A stretch of 39,361 nucleotides of DNA from Flavobacterium sp. GTDB taxonomy: Bacteria; Bacteroidota; Bacteroidia; Flavobacteriales; Flavobacteriaceae. The position numbers and the translations under genes are program-made. The stretch covers positions 1-39,361 of the forward strand of contig JANXVF010000040.1 in NCBI GenBank assembly GCA_025351785.1. Direction: 5' to 3'. Shown here in pieces: positions 1-8,400 of this stretch. Position 1 is the stretch's first letter, and every line of letters starts with the position of its first letter. Below the pieces are notes generated by a model that saw nothing but the letters and a program-made list of their open reading frames with translations, did no database searches and had not been told where the DNA came from.

Positions 1-1
1 T

Positions 2-2938
2 ACTTGGTCATTAAATAATCAAACTTATACCACAAGTGGTACTTATTCATATACAAGTGGTTGTAATATTACTTTTTTATATTTAACTGTAACACCAAAT
101 ACTACTCCTACACAAACTGTAACTGCTTGTGATACTTATACTTGGTCTGTCAACAATCAGACTTACACTTCAAGCGGAACGTACACATCTACTAACGGAT
201 GTGCTACTTCGACTTTAAATTTAACTGTCACGCCATCAACTGATCATGTAACAAATACATCTGCTTGTGGTACTTATACTTGGGCAAACAACGGACAAAT
301 TTACACAGTATCAGGAACTTATACTGGTTCAACAACCAATTGTGTTACAGAGAAATTAGTATTAACAATAACTCCAATAACCATTTATTCCTCTACTGAA
401 TCACATTGTGATAGCTATCTTTGGGATATTAACAATACTAATTACACAGCATCAGGTAATTATGAATATACAGACGGATGTACTACTTGGAAATTAGCAT
501 TAACGGTCACTCCGTCAACAGATAATGTTACAACGATTACGGCTTGTGATTCTTATGTTTGGAATGGACAAACGTACACAGCGTCAGGAACATATACTGG
601 TACAACTGTTGACTGTGTTACATCAAAACTTGCATTAACAATTACTCCATCAACTGATCATTTTACATCAGTTACAGCCTGTAATTCATACACTTGGAAT
701 GGTAATACTTACAATGAGTCAGGAACTTACACTGGTGACACTACGAATTGCGTAACTGAAAAATTGGATTTAACAATCAATGTTACAGAAGAGCCAACAG
801 TTCCATTATCTGGTCCAGTTGTTGTGACTGATGCATCAGCGGCAGTAAATGGTTCATATAATGAAGATGGATTTGTAGGTCTTAGAAAAGTATTTACAAA
901 AACAGGTTATAAAATTTCATTTAATAATGATGACAACAGATGGGTTTTAAGAGATGAAGTAGCTGGCGTAGTGCTTTTTTATAATGAAATTACTTATACT
1001 GCAAATTCTGAATATCCACCAACAAATAATTGGCAAAGCAATGATGGAAGTCCAAGTCCAACAATTACGCGACCAATATCAGCTCAAACTGTTTGTTCAG
1101 GTTCAACTACAACTGCACTTGTTGTTTTTGGAACTAACAGAGAATGGTTTGATGTAGCTACTGGCGGAGACCCAATAACTGATACTACCGAGTTGGTTGC
1201 AGGTACCTATTATGTGTCGAGAACAGAAAACAACTGCCCAAGTGTGAGAGTTCCAGTAATAGTAAGCATTACACCAATTTCTAATCATGTTACGACAGTT
1301 ACTGCTTGTAACGAATATACTTGGAATGGAAATACTTATACAGAATCAGGAACTTATACAGGTGAAACAGCAAATTGTGTTACCGAAGTTTTAGAACTGA
1401 CTATTAATATAACAGCTACTCCAACAGTTCCTTTATCTACATCAGTTGTGGTTTCAAACGCTCTTCCACTTGTAAATGGAACTTATACTACTAATGGTAT
1501 TTCTAATACTAAAATGAGTTTTATTAAAGGTTCTTATGAGATGTTTTATTTTGCAGCAGATAATGTGTGGGTTATTAATGATCCTGATTCTGAAAGAATT
1601 TACGAAAATACAAATGTTCCCGCAGGCGAGTATCCACCAGCACAAGGTTGGAATAAAGTTAATGGTAGAGGAAGAGCAATTGTAACAAGACCAACTGCAA
1701 CACAAACTTTTTGCGATGGAGCAACTGTTGCTGATTTATCAGCGACAGGTACTAACTTAAAATGGTATGAATTTGACACTGATACTGTTGCTTTAACTAC
1801 TGATATAGCTTTAGTAAATGGCACTATTTATGTATCGCAAACAATCGACAGTTGCGAAAGTTCAAGAATACCTGTAGCCGTAACAATAAATGCTGCAACT
1901 GATAATGTTACAACTCAATCTGCTTGTGGAACTTACACTTGGGCAAACAATGGAAATACGTACACCACTTCTGGTATTTACACTGGCACTACAACCAATT
2001 GTGTTACTGAAAAGTTAGATTTAACCATCACACCAGCAACTGATAATGTTACAACTATTTCAAGTTGTGGAAGTTACTTTTGGTCAAATAATGAGCAAAC
2101 GTACACCAATTCTGGTATTTACACCGGCACTACAACCAATTGTGTAACTGAAAAGTTGAATTTGACAATCACGCCAAGTTCTGATAATGTTACAACTCAA
2201 ACTGCTTGTGGAACTTACACTTGGGCAAATAACGGTACAACGTACACCACTTCTGGTATTTACACTGGCACTACAACCAATTGTGTTACTGAAAAGTTAG
2301 ATTTAACCATCACACCAGCAACTGATAACGTTACGACTATTTCAAGCTGTGGAAGTTACTTTTGGTCAAATACTGAACAAACGTACACCACTTCTGGAAT
2401 TTACACTGGCACAACAACCAATTGTATTACTGAAAAGTTAAATTTAACAATAAATAATATACCAACTGTTACAGGAAATGCTACTCAAAGTATTCCAGAT
2501 ACAGCAACTCTGGCAGATATTGTTGTTACTCCAACCACTGTAACTTGGTATTTATCTGAAGCAGATGGATTGACGGGCAATAATCCACTGCAAAACTCAA
2601 CTCCTATTACAACAGCGTCAACATATTATGCTGTAGCAACTAATGGATCTTGTAGAAGCACACCGTTTATGGTGATGATTAACATGTTAGGAAATGAAGT
2701 TTTTGATAGTTCAAACTTTAGCTATTACCCAAATCCGACAAACGGAATTGTGAATTTTGTTTACAACAAAACGATAACTAATATTGAGATTACCAATGTT
2801 TTGGGTCAAAAATTGAACTCTCAAAAATTTAATTCTAATAGTGTTCAGTTTGATTTTACTAATTATCCAACAGGAACTTATTTAGTAAAAATAATTTCTG
2901 AAGGAGTTATGAAAATTGTAAAAATTGTTCATAAATAA
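2..2938 (+). CDS. Repeat-rich T9SS-secreted surface adhesin, 5' end outside window
   Basis: The reading frame is open from base 2, so the gene starts before the window; 978 codons are visible. The protein is built from about eleven copies of a 45-47 residue module with the pattern TDNVTT..ACGTYTW, TYT.SGTYTG and NCVTEKL.LTITP. The modules are interrupted twice by a larger unit: a ~65-residue segment ending in W...YPP..GW, then an Ig-like segment with a Cys pair. The last ~75 residues, starting at YPNPTNG and ending in VKIVHK, are a type A T9SS sorting domain, which is removed as the protein is exported across the outer membrane and attached to the cell surface. There is no catalytic motif. 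By family analogy it is a cell-surface adhesin or matrix protein, but its ligand is unknown. The Cys pair in each module could form a disulfide. A terminator follows 43 nt after the stop codon. Confidence 0.88.
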   Translation, partial: TWSLNNQTYTTSGTYSYTSGCNITFLYLTVTPNTTPTQTVTACDTYTWSVNNQTYTSSGTYTSTNGCATSTLNLTVTPSTDHVTNTSACGTYTWANNGQIYTVSGTYTGSTTNCVTEKLVLTITPITIYSSTESHCDSYLWDINNTNYTASGNYEYTDGCTTWKLALTVTPSTDNVTTITACDSYVWNGQTYTASGTYTGTTVDCVTSKLALTITPSTDHFTSVTACNSYTWNGNTYNESGTYTGDTTNCVTEKLDLTINVTEEPTVPLSGPVVVTDASAAVNGSYNEDGFVGLRKVFTKTGYKISFNNDDNRWVLRDEVAGVVLFYNEITYTANSEYPPTNNWQSNDGSPSPTITRPISAQTVCSGSTTTALVVFGTNREWFDVATGGDPITDTTELVAGTYYVSRTENNCPSVRVPVIVSITPISNHVTTVTACNEYTWNGNTYTESGTYTGETANCVTEVLELTINITATPTVPLSTSVVVSNALPLVNGTYTTNGISNTKMSFIKGSYEMFYFAADNVWVINDPDSERIYENTNVPAGEYPPAQGWNKVNGRGRAIVTRPTATQTFCDGATVADLSATGTNLKWYEFDTDTVALTTDIALVNGTIYVSQTIDSCESSRIPVAVTINAATDNVTTQSACGTYTWANNGNTYTTSGIYTGTTTNCVTEKLDLTITPATDNVTTISSCGSYFWSNNEQTYTNSGIYTGTTTNCVTEKLNLTITPSSDNVTTQTACGTYTWANNGTTYTTSGIYTGTTTNCVTEKLDLTITPATDNVTTISSCGSYFWSNTEQTYTTSGIYTGTTTNCITEKLNLTINNIPTVTGNATQSIPDTATLADIVVTPTTVTWYLSEADGLTGNNPLQNSTPITTASTYYAVATNGSCRSTPFMVMINMLGNEVFDSSNFSYYPNPTNGIVNFVYNKTITNIEITNVLGQKLNSQKFNSNSVQFDFTNYPTGTYLVKIISEGVMKIVKIVHK
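1898..2461 (+). repeat. Four tandem 141-bp coding repeats in an A-B-A-B pattern
   Basis: Unit starts lie at 1898, 2039, 2180 and 2321, exactly 141 bp (47 codons) apart. Units 1 and 3 encode ACGTYTWANNG; units 2 and 4 encode SCGSYFWSN. The real duplication unit is therefore the 282-bp pair. Third-base similarity between copies suggests recent duplication or gene conversion. Confidence 0.9.
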
Positions 2939-2980
2939 TATTAAAATAAATTTGTGGTAATTTTTTTTTAATAGTTGGGG

Positions 2981-3287
2981 TAAAAGGTTGTCAGAAATGG
3001 CAACCTTTTTACATTTATGAATACAAAGCATAAAGTAAATTTTTAAAATGTGCCTATTTTTATGCTAATTTGTTGCGTTAAGTCGTTAAGATAAGCATTC
3101 AATGTAGATTGATGTAAAATTTTTAATGATTACAATTTAAAAAAGTCAAATGCGTTTTTACATTAAAATTACCACTTGATTTAACAAAAGAGCAAATTCA
3201 AGAAATTGTGATGGCAGATGAAAGAACAATTGCGCAATTGGCAGGAACAACTCCTAAAAATACAATCATTGTTCCTAGAAAAATTAT
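2981..3287 (+). repeat. 307-bp cassette, copy 1 (terminator + spacer + leuS tail)
   Basis: This stretch recurs at 9858-10163 in the same orientation, again directly behind a T9SS gene. By eye the copies differ by about 15 substitutions and one single-base indel. Two substitutions and the indel fall in the first ~180 bp; the remaining 13 fall in the part that resembles the end of leuS. Similarity begins just before the terminator stem and stops at the AAAAATTAT at the end of the leuS-like part. The two upstream genes have clearly different C-terminal sorting domains, so the duplicated unit starts after the stop codons. Confidence 0.9.
2982..3010 (+). terminator. Intrinsic terminator of the adhesin gene
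   Basis: An 11-bp stem (AAAAGGTTGTC with GGCAACCTTTT, one T-G pair) closes a six-base loop AGAAAT and runs into five Ts. It is identical in the second cassette copy at 9859-9887. Confidence 0.85.
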
Positions 3288-3294
3288 TAATTAG
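3136..3294 (+). pseudogene. leuS: Orphan 3' end of leucyl-tRNA synthetase, copy 1
   Basis: The frame reads TLKLPLDLTKEQIQEIVMAD, then ERTIAQLAGTTPKNTIIVP and RKIIN, then a stop. This matches the C-terminal tail of bacterial LeuRS, where the pattern LP.DL.KE.IE..VLADE...K...G..PKK.IVVPGKIVN is usual. The other ~900 residues of the enzyme are absent, and a stop (TGA at 3127) lies just upstream in frame. The stretch AAATGCGTTTTTACA looks like K-M-R-F-T with one extra T, so the tail is probably out of frame at its start. In this copy the usual GK of VPGK is RK. No start codon or known function is expected. Identification rests on recalled family sequence. Confidence 0.75.
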
Positions 3295-3329
3295 TTGACA
3301 TAAAATTTAGTAATTAATAACAAAATGTG

Positions 3330-3566
3330 TCAAGTGATTTTAGGAGGGGTCATACTCGAGGTATCAAACTTTGGGTGTAAATTCTTTTTGTGATTACCAA
3401 CCGTAAACGGACTACAATTTAATTTTTCAGCTATTTCTTTTGTCGATTTTAATTTGTCAAAATAATTTAGAATCTCAAATTCTTTATCGGTAAGTAAATC
3501 GCCATATTTAAATTTAGCGATTTCAGAATAATAATGATAAATTGAAGTTCCAATTTTGTAACGCAC
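3330..3566 (-). pseudogene. Degenerate LuxR/GerE-type HTH fragment
   Basis: The 78-codon frame contains LTDKEFEILNYFDKLKSTKE followed by IAEKLNCSPFTVGNHKKNL, which fits the LuxR/GerE DNA-binding helix-turn-helix (LT..E.EIL.....G.S.KEIA..L..S..TV..H). Only the HTH and ~20 residues before it remain. A stop codon (TAA) lies eight codons upstream of the GTG used as the 5' end, and no sensor or receiver domain is visible. The tail DTSSMTPPKIT does not look like the normal end of the domain. It is most likely the remnant of a regulator whose N-terminal part was lost. It could be a very small HTH protein, but the GTG start has no convincing ribosome site. Confidence 0.55.
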
Positions 3567-3738
3567 CGAGAAATTTTGTTTTTAAACTTCTCTGTCATGT
3601 CGCGCCATAAGATCAGTTGGTATTTTTGCTTCTTTTAATTAGCAATTGAAGTATTAATAATCTAAAACAGAGTGGTGTGTGTTAGAATTATTTTAAATTC
3701 TTTTATAACTATTAAATAGAATTTAGTAAAGTTATCAA

Positions 3739-5262
3739 TTATGTTTTATTGAAATTCAATACAAAAGCCTTCAAGTCTTCTTTTTCATTCAAATTCAACC
3801 TTTTTCTTAATCGATTTCTGCTTTTCTTGACACTATCTGTTGAAATTCCTAGCATAGTTGCTATTTCATCACTTTTTAAATTAATCTTCAAACAAAGAAA
3901 AAGTCGCTCTTCGCCTTGAGTAATTGTAGGATATCTATTGCGAATGCTATTGATAAATCCGGGATATGCTTTTTCAAAATAGTTTTTAAAATTTGCCCAA
4001 TCAGAATCGGTTAAAATACGCTGGTTTTGTAATTCAAAATCTTCTGAAATTAGATTCTTCTGATTTTTAGATTTATTTTCTAAAGTTTGAATCATATTAT
4101 TTTTTTGGATTAGCAAGTTTGTTAGGTTTGTTAAATCTAAATGTTTTTGAAACAATTCAGATTTAGTCACTAAAATCTGTCGCCTCCACAACCACAAACC
4201 AAATACTATAAAAACGGACAAAAAAGATATAATCCAGATGTGTCTTTCTATTTTTTGTCTAGCGATTGTTAGGCTTAGACGGTTATTTTTATAGTTGAGT
4301 TCTTTCTTCTGATATTTGTATTTTGTTTCAAGGTCAGTAATTTTTGTTTTAACATCTGCACCATTTAAACTATCAAGCAGAAAATCGTACTCAATAAGGT
4401 GTTCTAGAGCAAGTTGGTAATTTCCTTTCATTTTGTAAGACCTAAAAAGCCCAAATTCGTTGTTCATCAAACGATCTTTCCAATTATTTTTTTTAATAAT
4501 GGTTTGATTGTTATTAAAAATAACCAAAGCCTTGTCGTATTCACCCATATCTATATATAATAAGCCTTTATTATGCATTCGGCTTATTTGAGAATAAACG
4601 TCTTTTAAATCAATTGTAATTGCAAGTGAACTGTCTATATACTTAGCAGCAAGTGCATATTTTTTAAAATAACTCAACGTATTACTATAGTTATTATAGG
4701 CAATTGCAACAGATCGTGCTAATTTGTATTTTTTAAAGATTGATAAAGATTTATTAAAATAGGAAGTTGCTTTTTCAAAATCTCTTTGATCTCCGTATAT
4801 AGCACTTATCTGCTCAAGACTTTCGGCAATACAAATACTGTCTTTTGATGCTGTACAATATTTCAAACTCTGTTCATACATCTTTAATGCTTCTGATTGC
4901 TTATTATTCAAATCGTAAATAGCACCGCGATACAACGCTACTTCTCCTAGCCAAGTTAAGTTTCTCGACTTTTCGGCTATGTTTTCTGCTTGAATCATTA
5001 CTTCACTCAGGTTTATATAATCGCTATTATTTTTGTAGTCACTATACAAGTATAAATAACCAAACAATTGATGTTTGACATTTTTAGTAATTTTTGATTT
5101 GTTTAGATAAGCTTTATGAAGTCTGAGTCTTTCAGATTTTGAAAACAAACAATCTATTGGTGCCGGATTGCTCTTCTTTAATTCAGTTTTAAAAAAATCT
5201 TGGGCTTTTATACTATTTGTGTAGAATATTAGAAATGTAATAATTATCAATATTTTTTTCAT
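3739..5262 (-). CDS. TPR-containing membrane regulator with C-terminal LuxR-type HTH
   Basis: The ATG at 5262 is preferred over an upstream in-frame start at 5355 because it places a signal peptide (MKKILIIITFLIFYTNSIKA) at the N-terminus; this gives 507 residues. Residues ~25-320 form tetratricopeptide-type helical repeats, for example the segment around EALKMYEQSLKYC. A membrane segment follows at ~341-362 (IISFLSVFIVFGLWLW), then a coiled coil, and an HTH at ~447-492 with DEIATMLGISTDSVKKSRNR. This architecture (periplasmic TPR sensor, one membrane helix, cytoplasmic LuxR-like DNA-binding domain) is a recurrent Bacteroidetes regulator type. It is transcribed divergently from the metalloprotease gene with 178 bp between the start codons, so that gene is a plausible target. 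The inducing signal is unknown. Confidence 0.82.
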   Translation of the reverse strand: MKKILIIITFLIFYTNSIKAQDFFKTELKKSNPAPIDCLFSKSERLRLHKAYLNKSKITKNVKHQLFGYLYLYSDYKNNSDYINLSEVMIQAENIAEKSRNLTWLGEVALYRGAIYDLNNKQSEALKMYEQSLKYCTASKDSICIAESLEQISAIYGDQRDFEKATSYFNKSLSIFKKYKLARSVAIAYNNYSNTLSYFKKYALAAKYIDSSLAITIDLKDVYSQISRMHNKGLLYIDMGEYDKALVIFNNNQTIIKKNNWKDRLMNNEFGLFRSYKMKGNYQLALEHLIEYDFLLDSLNGADVKTKITDLETKYKYQKKELNYKNNRLSLTIARQKIERHIWIISFLSVFIVFGLWLWRRQILVTKSELFQKHLDLTNLTNLLIQKNNMIQTLENKSKNQKNLISEDFELQNQRILTDSDWANFKNYFEKAYPGFINSIRNRYPTITQGEERLFLCLKINLKSDEIATMLGISTDSVKKSRNRLRKRLNLNEKEDLKAFVLNFNKT

Positions 5263-5440
5263 TAACACTTGTTTTATAAATGTAAAAGTACAAAACATAT
5301 ACCGTTTTACCTTATTATATGCTGTTGTACCCCAAATTGTACCCACATCAATCACTAGTAATATCTAAATTATTGGTATTATTGCTTTTAAAAGAATCTT
5401 ACAATTATAATATATAACTCATAAATTTAATTATATCAAA

Positions 5441-8400
5441 ATGAAAAAACTTTATCTAATGTCCTTTTTTGTGTTTTTAATTAGTACGGGAATATTTGCT
5501 CAAAAGAAATTCTTCGATAATGCTAGTTCACAAGAGTTGGAAAAAGCAAAACCAGTAACAAAAAACATCAAAAAATTTAGTGTCTTTAAATTAGATGAAA
5601 TTGCCATGCGGGCTTATCTCCAAAATGCACCTATGGAATTTAAAAACAATGGCATTACCCTTCCTTTAGAAATTCCAATGCCCGATGGATCTGTTGAAAT
5701 TTTTAATATGGTAGAATCTCCGACTTTATCTCCTGAAATTGCTGCACAAAATCCAGATATTAAGACATATACTGGTAATGGAACAAGAGATAAGAAATCT
5801 GTAATTCGATTGAGTCTTACATCATTAGGATTTAATGCTGTAATTTTGAATGTTGTGAATGATGCAGTTTATTTTGAATCTTACACTACAGAAAAGAGCA
5901 ATATCTATTTTAATTATTTTACAAAAGATGTTATTGTACCAGACGGGCCAAAAAAAAGTTCATGCCAGCTAGATCCAGAAGATTTAGGAAAAGAAATTCC
6001 ACACACTCACAATAGTCATCGCAGTGTGGCTTCAAGTGTAGGTTCAGAGCTTACTACTTTCAGACTGGCTATGGCTGCAGATGCAGAATTCGTGGCGCAT
6101 AATGGTGGTACTGTATCGAGCGGATTTGCCGCTGTTGTCGCTTACGTAAATAGGATTAAAGCATTTTACAGAAACGAACTTTCGGTTGACTTTATATTAG
6201 TAAGCGGAACTAATTTAATTTATACAAATGCTGCTACCGACCCTTATGATAATGACAATCAGGTTACGATGCTAAATCAAAACCGTGATAATTGCAATAG
6301 TGTTATTGGTGTGGCTAATTATGATATTGGACATGTTTGGGGATATGTTGGAACTTCTGGTGGTGGAGTCGCATCGTTGGAATCTGTTTGCAGCGACACT
6401 CGTAAAGGAAAAGGAGTATCTGGCGAAGGAGATTTAAATTCTTACAGTCAGGTTTTTATGGATCAATTAGTCTACCACGAAATGGGGCATCAATTCGGGA
6501 TGACACATTCGTACAACAGTAGCATTCCCGTATGTACAACCCGAAGTGCAGATACTTCTGTAGAACCGGGTGCAGGAGCAACTATAATGAGTTATGGTTT
6601 TACCTGTGGAACAGATGATTATTTTACTTCTAGCCAAATGGGACCAATATTACAATTTCACCAAGCAAATTACGAACAGGCATTTGTATTTATGGGTACA
6701 ATAAGTTGTGGTGTGGTTACTTCAACTGGAAATACTGCACCAGTAGTAGTTGTTCCTGGATCTTACACAATTCCAAAATCAACGCCATTCGCCTTGACTG
6801 GAAGCGCAACAGATGCAAATGGCGATTCACTTTCTTATTGTTGGGAAGGAACAAATATCGGTACAATAACTCCAACCTCAAGCACATTAGCAGATACAGC
6901 ACAACCACCTTTTTTTAGAACCTATGCTGTTTCTAGCTCGCCGACTCGAATTTATCCTACTCTAGCGAGAATTCTTGACGGTTCTAATTATGGCGTAGGT
7001 GATAAATTACCATCAGTAGGAGTTGTTACAACTCATTCTTTTACCGTTCGTGACAACAATGCTAATGGTGGAGGTGTATCAAATGCAGTTGTAAATGTAA
7101 CTGTAGATGGCGCCATTGGACCATTTCTAGAAACTACAAATTTATCAGGTATTTATAGTGCTGGATCTACAAAAGCCATTACTTGGAGCGTAAACGGTAC
7201 CGATGTTGCAACACCAAATGTTGCAATTATGCTTTCTACAGATGGAGGACAAACATTTCCCACAACTCTGCTTGCCACTACAGCAAATGACGGAACTGAA
7301 GTAATTACCTGGCCAAACGTTAATACATCTACAGCAAGAATTAAGGTAATGTCATTAGGTAATATCTTTTTTGATATTTCTAATGTAAATTTCAGCATTT
7401 TTCCTGCACTTTTAGCAAACGTAACAGGTACTAATACCACAACTACTGGCGGTTCCGATGGTACAGCAACTTCTGCACCTTCTGGGGGTGCCATAAGTTT
7501 CAATTACAATGCGCAAAATACATTTCCGGGGGCACCATATAATTCAACGGGTTCACCTGTGAATACGCCAATTACTGTTGCCACAATTACTGTTCCAGCA
7601 TTACCAGCAGGGACAGTTATAAATTCGGCTACCTTGAATCTAACCAATGTCAATGCAATCAACGGTTCTTTTGGGAATGAAGTGCGTGTTTATCTTAGTG
7701 GAGCTTACACTCTAGCAGCTACGCAACTTGTAGTTGAAAATGGTGGCGGAATAATCTCACCAAACCCTGCAATAAATCTTTCTGGATTTCCTGTCGCAGG
7801 TGGAACTATAGACCTTCAATTTTCGGAAACTATGGACGATCCTGGTATTGATGCTACTATAGATGGTGCCTACATCACAATAAATTATACCAAAAATGGT
7901 TACAATTATGTTTGGAGTAATGTAGCAACAACTACTTCTATTAGCGCTTTATCTGCGGGTACTTATTCTGTTACTGTAACCGATGCAGCTGGTTTAACAG
8001 CTACAGGATCTTATACAGTAACAGACCCAGCAGTATCATCAAATACAATAACAGCAAGCACTGGTTCAAATGGTACTGTTTCTCCAATTGGAATAACGGC
8101 AGTAGCTGCTGGTGGAAGTCAAACTTATACAATTACTGCAAATACTTGTTATGCAATTTCATCTGTATTGGTAGATGGAGTTTCTGTTGGTGCTGTTGGA
8201 ACCTATACTTTTAGCAATGTTACAGCTGCACATACAATTAGTGCATCATTTGTATCTACTGCAACAGATAATGTTACAACAACATCAGCTTGCGGAACTT
8301 ACACTTGGGCAAATAATGGTCAAACGTACACAGCTTCTGGAACATATACAGGATCTACGAGCAATTGCATAACAGAAAAGTTAACCTTGACAATCACTCC

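Noticed and set aside
1..2461. Regular repeats resembling a CRISPR array
   Set aside because: The 141-bp repeats are in one open reading frame, vary at codon third positions and have no constant repeat plus unique spacer pattern.
3136..3294. A small functional protein gene in the leuS-like segment
   Set aside because: It has no start codon with a ribosome site, is probably frameshifted at its start, and the second copy has an internal stop.
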